NCBI GenBank assembly: GCA_035290065.1 | Contig: DATDVD010000121.1 | Span: 1-11,724, forward strand | DNA length: 11,724 nucleotides | Direction of reading: 5' to 3' | DNA from: DATDVD01 sp035290065 | GTDB taxonomy: Bacteria; Pseudomonadota; Gammaproteobacteria; Coxiellales; Coxiellaceae | Shown: positions 7,122-11,724 of the stretch, piece after piece | Layout of the letters: each line of letters begins with the position of its first letter | Numbering within the stretch: position 1 is the first letter of the stretch | Made by a program: the position numbers and the translations under genes | Notes under the pieces: model-generated | Database searches by the model: none | What the model saw: only the letters and a program-made list of their open reading frames with translations | Told to the model about the DNA's origin: nothing

Positions 7122-8427
7122 TCTTAAGAGATTTTCGTTCACGCAGTATTCCATGATAGATTAATTGATCTACGATCGGTAATAATGTTATAGCGTCTAC
7201 TTGTATCTTTTCCGCGATATCAATTAAATCATTCTGTCCATCAGCATAAGCAATTACATTCATAATATCCCATACCTGTTTTCTATTAGGCTTGATTGCG
7301 CTTAAAGTGGGGTATAATTCTCTTCTGCTTAATTGAGGTTCGCAATAAGTCGTGCATTCATAATATTTATTATGTTCCAAGAGAATGATGATTTTTTGAT
7401 ATACGTCAAAACCACCTTGAAGCCCCTCGGGAGAAACAAAAGAAAGATTATCTAAAGAAGTATGATATTCAGGATATTCTTTATATTTTGATCGACAAAT
7501 GGAGCAGACAGGCAGATCAATGCCCGGGCTGCAATATTGTCGTTCATCACTACCACGCTCTAAAAAGCTATAAGATTTATAGTGGGGATAATGATGATTT
7601 AAAATATGTTTAGCTACCTTGTCGGCGAGAGTATTTCCATATCGGGAAGCAACGTAGGAATAGGCGTTATTATCCCCGACACATGTAATCACAAAACCTG
7701 CTGAAACCTGTTTTTTTAATTCATTTCTATGCTGACTTAAATAGGCGATGGAACCTATGGTTTCTACTAAAAATAAAATACGATAGGTAAAATGTCGATT
7801 CTTTAATTCATTTTGAATCCATTGTGCTAAAGCAGTGGTAACACAAGGGCCTGACAATTCGTTATTAGCCATGGAAGGATGGCAAATATATGTGGATAGT
7901 AAAATTTCATTTTTAGTTTCACCAGAAATAATCAGCTCGCCATAATTGAGATGGCCTGGTCGAAGTGTAGAATTTATTCTAACGCTATATTTTTTTTTAG
8001 GATCTTTTTTTAATTCGTTGTGTTGCTCTGCAGTAATACAAAACCCCCACCATTTTTTATAATAGGAAGTGATGTAAGGAATGGCATTAGGTTTGTCAGG
8101 CAATGAATAAAGATGTGCATCCAATTCTTCAAAAGTCATTTCTTGTTCAATGGGTATGGAGTAGCTCACAATATGCAGATTATTTTCTTTAAAATCGACA
8201 ATTTTTTCCCCAGAGGCTTTGTCAAGGATATAAGCTTCTTTGATATTCCATTCATCCGGAACAGTCCAATCAAAGACACGTGTTCCAGATGGAATGTTGT
8301 GTATTTTCAAGGTGGGGATATGATGTTGAATGCGTTTTAATGTCTCTCTTACACCTTCTCCGGTTAAGCTTCTGCAGATAGGGTACAATTCTTTTACAAA
8401 TTGATAAATATCGTGTCCTATTGTCAT
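7102..8427 (-). CDS. DUF4910/DUF2172 aminopeptidase-like protein of glycan loci
   Basis: Protein of 441 residues with an M28-like zinc-peptidase core, an inserted DUF2172-type subdomain and a C-terminal winged helix (about 370-435). The N-terminal signature LYPICRSLTGEGVRETL (14-30) is characteristic. Putative metal-site segments are YICHPSMANNELSGP (180-194), VETIGS (221-226), RGSDERQYCSPG (291-302) and YHTSLDN (321-327), so the site looks intact. Despite the peptidase fold, members occur in glycan clusters; C. jejuni Cj1295 is the known example, reported as required for a di-O-methylglyceric acid decoration of pseudaminic acid. I infer a role in forming or transferring an acyl group onto a sugar, not protein degradation. 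The start overlaps the AAC(3)-like gene by 4 bases (ATGA), making it the last gene of the four-gene operon. The family is clear; the reaction is unknown. Confidence 0.82.
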   Translation of the reverse strand: MTIGHDIYQFVKELYPICRSLTGEGVRETLKRIQHHIPTLKIHNIPSGTRVFDWTVPDEWNIKEAYILDKASGEKIVDFKENNLHIVSYSIPIEQEMTFEELDAHLYSLPDKPNAIPYITSYYKKWWGFCITAEQHNELKKDPKKKYSVRINSTLRPGHLNYGELIISGETKNEILLSTYICHPSMANNELSGPCVTTALAQWIQNELKNRHFTYRILFLVETIGSIAYLSQHRNELKKQVSAGFVITCVGDNNAYSYVASRYGNTLADKVAKHILNHHYPHYKSYSFLERGSDERQYCSPGIDLPVCSICRSKYKEYPEYHTSLDNLSFVSPEGLQGGFDVYQKIIILLEHNKYYECTTYCEPQLSRRELYPTLSAIKPNRKQVWDIMNVIAYADGQNDLIDIAEKIQVDAITLLPIVDQLIYHGILRERKSLKIKQAAE

Positions 8428-9257
8428 GCCGTTACCTTTTCAAAATCGCTGAGTAATAGTCTTCTGCCTAATTTTTTTATCATAGGTTCAGCCCATTGTC
8501 GGGAAGCATCATTCAATAAAAAGTAAGGATCTTCGGACATTTTTTTCACTAAAAAATCAACCATATCTTTTGCTCTAAAATATCTTGCAATCACGAGGCC
8601 ATCGTGTTCGATACATTTCAAAATGTTGGCTTCTTGCAGAGCCTTTTCTAAACGTTCCCAATGATAATCCAGATTCATTTTCCATGGCCTTGCATGATAA
8701 AGATATTCAATAGGCCTTTCTTTTCCTTGCATATCCGTCAAGATGCCGAAAAACTTTTTATCATAGCGATATAAAGGAATACTTTTGAGTTCCACAAGAT
8801 GCAGAATAGTAGCATGGCTCAATTTCGCGCCATAAAGAAACACATTCCCATTGTAGTCATAAAGATATTTAAATATGGAGCCCTCCCCAAAGGCTATAAT
8901 TCTATTCTGATTAACGGAGGGAAATTGTATTTTTGATACTACTGAAAATACAGGATCCCAAGATCGGAAGTAATCGGGTTTTTGTCTTAAAAATTCCCCT
9001 AAAGGACCTACCTGTGAAGGATTTTTTCTAAGATCAATACATCCTTTTCTGCAAAACTCGTAATTAAATACAGGGAAAGCTAAATTTTGACTCATATTTT
9101 TTTCTAATAGAGTGACATAATTGTCTAAATATTTATTTCTTTCAAACACTGTGTCCTGTATAAAAAATCGTGCTTCGTATAAATCAGAATGTACCAACAC
9201 ACAGCCTTCGGTTAGGTGAGAGGCAGCTTCTTCTAATTTTTTTTCCATGATATTCAT
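8424..9257 (-). CDS. AAC(3)-family N-acyltransferase, probably acting on an amino sugar
   Basis: Protein of 277 residues in the aminoglycoside 3-N-acetyltransferase fold family, which moves an acyl group from CoA or a carrier to an amine. Seen: VLVHSDL (20-26), SQVGPLGEFLR (81-91), RSWDPVFSVVSKI (98-110) and FGEGSIFKYLYDYNGNVFLY (123-142) followed by HATILHLVE (148-156). These match the family's order and spacing. In antibiotic-modifying members the third motif usually reads RS.HP with His; here it is RSWDP, suggesting a different branch. Context supports sugar acylation, not resistance: it lies 10 bases after the KAS III gene and overlaps the DUF4910 gene by 4 bases, in an operon begun by an acyl carrier protein. 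Whether the donor is acyl-ACP or acyl-CoA is not visible. An alternative ATG lies three codons downstream; neither has a strong ribosome binding site. Confidence 0.78.
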   Translation of the reverse strand: MNIMEKKLEEAASHLTEGCVLVHSDLYEARFFIQDTVFERNKYLDNYVTLLEKNMSQNLAFPVFNYEFCRKGCIDLRKNPSQVGPLGEFLRQKPDYFRSWDPVFSVVSKIQFPSVNQNRIIAFGEGSIFKYLYDYNGNVFLYGAKLSHATILHLVELKSIPLYRYDKKFFGILTDMQGKERPIEYLYHARPWKMNLDYHWERLEKALQEANILKCIEHDGLVIARYFRAKDMVDFLVKKMSEDPYFLLNDASRQWAEPMIKKLGRRLLLSDFEKVTA

Positions 9258-9267
9258 TTAGATTTCT

Positions 9268-10248
9268 TTATGGATAAATTAAGCATGCAGACCAAGAGTA
9301 ACCCACCCCGAATCCTACCAGCATCACACGATCTTCCTTTTTAACAACACCCGTTGAAAGAGCTTCTTGGAGTGCTATAGGGATGCTGGAAGAAACAGTG
9401 TTCCCATAATTTTTGAGATTAATATAAAATTTATGTGATGGAATATTTATCTTATCTCTCAAATAAGACAGTATGTATTCATTGGCCTGATGAAATATAA
9501 AATGATCGATATCATGAATGTTTATATTAGCTTTTTTTAGTAACTGATTGATAGCATTCGGTAATGTTTTAATCGTGAATGAAAAGATAGCAGGACCGTT
9601 CATAAATAATTTATCGGCTACTGAGTGATCGGCCCGATGTTTTGATGCCCCATTTTTTACAATTAAATTATCTTTTCCGGAGCCGTCCGTACCAAATACA
9701 AACGGACCTATTAAGCTATTGTTGCCTTCTTTTTCCGCTTCAATATAGGTAGCTGTTGCACCATCACCAAAAATAGTGCGGGTGCTCACATCGTTATCAT
9801 CCAGGTATTTGCTATACGTTTCAGCGGTAATTAACAGAACATTGTTGACTTGGTGCGTTTCAATCAGCCCTTTAGCTATTGAAAGCCCATAGATGTATCC
9901 AGAGCATCCCAAATTAAAATCAAAGGCACCAGCTTCTTGTTTAATGCCCAATCGGTCTTGCAATAAACATGCGGTGGTGGGTAAAAAATAGTCTGGGCTT
10001 TGGGTGCATAACACAATAAATTCAATATCTTGGGGTGTGCATATGCCACTCTTGAATAATTTAATTGCTGCTTTTTCTGCTAGGTCTGAAGCGCATTCAT
10101 TTTCTCTAGCCAGGTGGCGCTTTTCAATACCTGTCTTCCGGACGATTTTTTCAGCAGGCCAATTGGGAAATTGATTTTCTAGTGTTTTATTTGATAGGGT
10201 AATTTCTGGCAAATAATGCTCAATGGCTATTATTTTTGAGCGTCTCAT
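9268..10248 (-). CDS. 3-oxoacyl-ACP synthase III (KAS III/FabH-like)
   Basis: Decarboxylating condensing enzyme of 326 residues that would join a starter acyl-CoA to malonyl-ACP. The Cys-His-Asn triad is intact: Cys115 in FNLGCSGYIYG, His253 in FHQAN, and Asn283 in NYGNTVSSSIP, with the C-terminal GFGVGYSWSACL glycine loop (312-323). I chose ATG 10248 because AAGG lies 11 bases upstream and the protein then begins MRRSKIIAIEHYLPE, like FabH proteins. An in-frame GTG at 10275 would add 9 residues but has no ribosome binding site and sits 3 bases after the ACP stop. It is the second gene of the operon. It is unlikely to be the housekeeping fabH, which normally sits in the fatty-acid cluster; paralogues paired with an ACP are known from flagellin-glycan islands. 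It probably supplies a 3-oxoacyl chain for sugar acylation. Confidence 0.88.
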   Translation of the reverse strand: MRRSKIIAIEHYLPEITLSNKTLENQFPNWPAEKIVRKTGIEKRHLARENECASDLAEKAAIKLFKSGICTPQDIEFIVLCTQSPDYFLPTTACLLQDRLGIKQEAGAFDFNLGCSGYIYGLSIAKGLIETHQVNNVLLITAETYSKYLDDNDVSTRTIFGDGATATYIEAEKEGNNSLIGPFVFGTDGSGKDNLIVKNGASKHRADHSVADKLFMNGPAIFSFTIKTLPNAINQLLKKANINIHDIDHFIFHQANEYILSYLRDKINIPSHKFYINLKNYGNTVSSSIPIALQEALSTGVVKKEDRVMLVGFGVGYSWSACLIYP

Positions 10249-10278
10249 CGTATTGAGAACCTTATTTAATTGCACATG

Positions 10279-10530
10279 TTATGATTGCGCAACGGCCTTT
10301 TCAGTGGCATAAAACAACTCTTCAATAGTTCCTATCGCTTTAATTTCGTCTGGGCTCATTTGAAGATTGAATTTTTTGTCGAGCATTAATAAGAGGCCCA
10401 ACATCGATAAAGAATCGACCAGATTAGAATCACTTAATAGTTCTTTACCGGTAATGGTACCGGATGCTAAAGAAAAGACCTCGTCGAGGGCTTTGTAGAA
10501 ATCATTTTTTGTCATGTCGTTGTCGCTCAT
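10279..10530 (-). CDS. Acyl carrier protein, dedicated to the acylation operon
   Basis: Small acidic protein of 83 residues with the phosphopantetheine attachment site NLVDSLSMLG (36-45); Ser40 would carry the prosthetic arm. The predicted four-helix layout (helix 1 about 7-20, helix 2 from Ser40, helix 3 and helix 4 near 69-80) fits an ACP. It is not the housekeeping AcpP, since the motif is VDSL and the surroundings are not fab genes. It heads the - strand operon and should shuttle the acyl chain between the KAS III, a reductase or hydratase, and the AAC(3)-like transferase. A predicted promoter lies about 29 bases upstream. The first ATG lacks a clear Shine-Dalgarno; the second ATG five codons later (10515) is an alternative start that would not affect the fold. 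Confidence 0.85.
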   Translation of the reverse strand: MSDNDMTKNDFYKALDEVFSLASGTITGKELLSDSNLVDSLSMLGLLLMLDKKFNLQMSPDEIKAIGTIEELFYATEKAVAQS

Positions 10531-10558
10531 CCAAAGGGGTATTTAAAGTAGAAGCTCA

Positions 10559-10587
10559 ATTCTAGGGAAAAATGCGCATGGAATCAA
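10559..10587 (-). promoter_or_regulatory. Predicted sigma-70 promoter of the ACP-KAS III-acyltransferase operon
   Basis: Read on the - strand: TTGATT (10587-10582) as -35, a 17-base spacer, and TAGAAT (10564-10559) as -10, which differs from TATAAT at one base. Transcription would start near 10552, leaving about 22 untranslated bases before the ATG at 10530. This makes the four genes independent of the NUDIX gene. It is a pattern match only. Confidence 0.5.
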
Positions 10588-10619
10588 GAAAGAGTTAGAG
10601 GGTTAGCCAAAAATTCAAT

Positions 10620-10634
10620 CACTTAAGTGCACTT
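10620..10634. promoter_or_regulatory. Overlapping palindromes CACTTAAGTGCACTT, possible operator
   Basis: Three alternating half-sites CACTT/AAGTG/CACTT form two perfect 10-base palindromes that share five bases (10620-10629 and 10625-10634). They lie about 33 bases upstream of the predicted -35 of the ACP operon, a place where activators bind. No regulator gene is visible in the window. The rest of the 204-base gap between the ACP and NUDIX genes holds nothing else convincing apart from a separate TTGATCAA palindrome at 10655-10662. Confidence 0.3.
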
Positions 10635-10734
10635 TGCCCTTGATCCATCACTCCTTGATCAAAATCAAAGCCTCCTAAAGATTTTTAGAGTCATAATAAA
10701 CCATTAAAGCAATCAGTTGTCATAATTCACTTCT

Positions 10735-11199
10735 TTACCACGCTTCAGAAGGTGGTTGATTGGTAAAATACTCTGCCAGCCTACGCCTTGTGCCAGGGCT
10801 TGTCATTTCAGGCAATGCCGCATAATCAAACCACCCTGTATCTTCAATTTCGGGAGAGGAAATTTCAGTCAGTGAAAATTTTTTAACAATGTACACTACA
10901 GGATAATCGTTTACTTTTAAATAAAGATGATGATAAATGCCAAAAAGCATGGGTTCTTCCAAAGTAGTTAATCCAACTTCTTCTTTTAATTCTCTTAAGA
11001 TAGCTGTTTTGGTTGACTCCCCTTTTTTTACACCACCACCAGGGATATACCAATGAGGTTGATAGGTGTGTTTAACCAGTAAAACTTGCTTGTTTTGGTT
11101 GATAACAATGGCTCGAGCACCTAAGGTTGACATACCAATCCAGGACTGGCATTTTCGTATAACTCGGGTTGCCATTTGATAAAATGGAGTAAGATTCAT
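10735..11199 (-). CDS. NUDIX hydrolase
   Basis: A 154-residue NUDIX-fold protein that would hydrolyse a nucleoside diphosphate linked to another moiety. The signature GX5EX7REUXEEXGU is perfect: GGVKKGESTKTAILRELKEE followed by VGL, in the usual position near residues 55-77. Before it come a basic N-terminal extension (about 1-24) and the first strand ARAIVINQNKQVLLVKH (28-44). The start is supported by AAGGA at 11213-11209, nine bases before ATG. Substrate cannot be read from the sequence; house-cleaning of damaged nucleotides and nucleotide-sugar hydrolysis are both possible. A 204-base gap with a promoter separates it from the ACP operon, so it is probably not functionally tied to it. Upstream on its strand lies decayed sequence. 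Confidence 0.9.
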   Translation of the reverse strand: MNLTPFYQMATRVIRKCQSWIGMSTLGARAIVINQNKQVLLVKHTYQPHWYIPGGGVKKGESTKTAILRELKEEVGLTTLEEPMLFGIYHHLYLKVNDYPVVYIVKKFSLTEISSPEIEDTGWFDYAALPEMTSPGTRRRLAEYFTNQPPSEAW

Positions 11200-11338
11200 A
11201 GAGACAGTTCCTTATTCTTTAGAAATTTTGTAAACTACAGAACTAAATCATCATCTAAACAATACTGTCCAGTTCAAGCAATGGGTAATTGTAGGTTACA
11301 CCGAAGCCATTTGGTAAGTAATGTCTAATGTTAGTATA

Positions 11339-11428
11339 TCAAATCTCTACCTTCATCACAGATACTGTGTGCCCAAATAATGTATCTTCGCCCATTATTT
11401 TCCAGCCTAAACGACTATACCAATTGAC
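11339..11428 (-). pseudogene. GNAT acetyltransferase remnant, C-terminal 29 codons only
   Basis: On the - strand 29 codons read VNWYSRLGWKIMGE, then DTLFGHTVSVMKVEI, then a TGA stop. The YSRLGWK stretch matches the FY.(K/R)LGWK pattern near the C-terminus of GNAT N-acetyltransferases, and the last strand also fits. Directly upstream the frame meets a TAG stop and the sequence no longer looks like the family, so the rest of the gene has been lost or replaced. Not functional. The assignment rests on one short motif. Confidence 0.45.
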
Positions 11429-11458
11429 CTATCCCCTGAATTAGTACCACGGTTTATT

Positions 11459-11649
11459 GGGAGGAGGTCACTCATAGCCATTGCCGAATTATTGGCCATG
11501 GCGTAGAAAAAAAGGGCAGCAAGGGCTAAGGGGCTGAATTCGAAGAACTCAGCGGAAGGATAAGATTCAGAATTTCCATTCAGCGCTATTCAGAGTTAAA
11601 TAACCCTTTCCAGCCTTTGAACAGTCCTTCCTATTTATCACCTCCTCCC
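11459..11649. repeat. Inverted repeat pair GGGAGGAGGT / ACCTCCTCCC
   Basis: A perfect 10-base inverted repeat at 11459-11468 and 11640-11649, extending to 11 of 12 with the inner CA/TC bases (GGGAGGAGGTCA against TCACCTCCTCCC). The arms enclose about 170 gene-free bases, or they may be ends of two separate insertion-sequence remnants pointing outward. Purine-rich repeats of this length can arise by chance. Confidence 0.3.
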
Positions 11650-11651
11650 TT

Positions 11652-11669
11652 TGTGTGAGGATTCACACA
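11652..11669. repeat. Small hairpin TGTGTGA-GGAT-TCACACA
   Basis: A perfect 7-base stem with a 4-base loop, just outside the right arm of the inverted repeat. No T-run follows on either strand, so it is not a standard intrinsic terminator. It could be part of a mobile-element end. Confidence 0.3.
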
Positions 11670-11724
11670 CGCCGCACTCGCTGCCCAAACGGGTCATTGC
11701 ACGGTTTCAACCTCAATGTCTCGG

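Larger units (their letters stand above)
11429..11724. other. Gene-free, probably decayed accessory DNA
   Basis: No convincing gene or promoter is seen in the last 296 bases. A - strand open stretch of about 60 codons (roughly 11413-11604) has no recognisable motif and runs across the break of the GNAT remnant into another frame, so I treat it as chance. CTGAAT recurs several times and short inverted repeats are present. The abrupt end of GNAT similarity near 11430 suggests insertion or rearrangement of foreign sequence. Any mobile element would have to continue past the window edge. Confidence 0.4.

Noticed and set aside
7120..7135. Hairpin AATCT-TAAG-AGATT followed by TT, considered as a terminator between the convergent operons
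   Set aside because: Only five mostly A-T pairs and a very short T run; too weak to call.
6803..7154. Two - strand open frames of 72 and 66 codons in and across the end of the MaoC gene
   Set aside because: MaoC on the + strand has the hydratase motif, a ribosome binding site and the expected length; the opposite frames show nothing.
8113..8340. A 75-codon + strand open frame inside the DUF4910 gene
   Set aside because: Antisense to a strongly supported gene, without motif or ribosome binding site.
10630..10656. Nine-codon - strand open frame (MDQGQSALK) after AAGGAG, considered as a leader peptide of the ACP operon
   Set aside because: It lies upstream of the predicted promoter, the spacing to ATG is only two bases, and no attenuator structure follows.
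11413..11604. A - strand open stretch of about 60 codons in the right-end sequence
   Set aside because: No ribosome binding site, no recognisable motif, and it crosses into the GNAT remnant in a different frame.

Overview
The window looks like part of a chromosomal surface-polysaccharide locus from a moderately AT-rich Gram-negative bacterium. By eye it is about 40% GC overall. A gammaproteobacterium is the most natural guess, with Legionellales-like organisms a possibility, but no phylogenetic marker here settles it.

Left part, positions 1 to 5323, + strand: a tightly packed operon that enters from outside the window. It holds a 5'-truncated GT-B-like transferase, a NeuC-type hydrolysing UDP-sugar 2-epimerase, a NeuA-type CMP-nonulosonate cytidylyltransferase, a D-2-hydroxyacid dehydrogenase and a NeuB-type nonulosonic acid synthase. 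Genes overlap or are separated by fewer than 10 bases. Together they would make a 9-carbon sialic or legionaminic type sugar, activate it with CMP, and probably transfer it. Which nonulosonic acid is made cannot be decided from this window. The dehydrogenase is not part of the textbook pathway.

Middle, positions 5348 to 7121, + strand: a tRNA-Thr(CGT), a good extended -10 promoter, then a two-gene unit encoding an HMG-CoA synthase family enzyme with all three catalytic residues and a MaoC-type hydratase. The HMG-CoA synthase gene changes from about 51% to about 36% GC near position 6000.

Right part, positions 10530 down to 7102, - strand: a four-gene operon with its own promoter encoding an acyl carrier protein, a ketoacyl synthase III, an AAC(3)-family N-acyltransferase and a DUF4910/DUF2172 aminopeptidase-like protein. 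It runs convergently into the MaoC gene, with a 20-base tail overlap. The same protein families occur together in the Campylobacter jejuni flagellin-glycan locus, where the DUF2172 protein Cj1295 has been linked to an acyl decoration of pseudaminic acid. I infer a carrier-bound acyl group destined for an amino group of a sugar, plausibly the nonulosonic acid made by the left operon.

Far right, positions 10735 to 11724: a NUDIX hydrolase on the - strand, a 29-codon GNAT acetyltransferase C-terminal remnant, and about 300 bases of non-coding sequence with small inverted repeats that looks like decayed mobile or accessory DNA.
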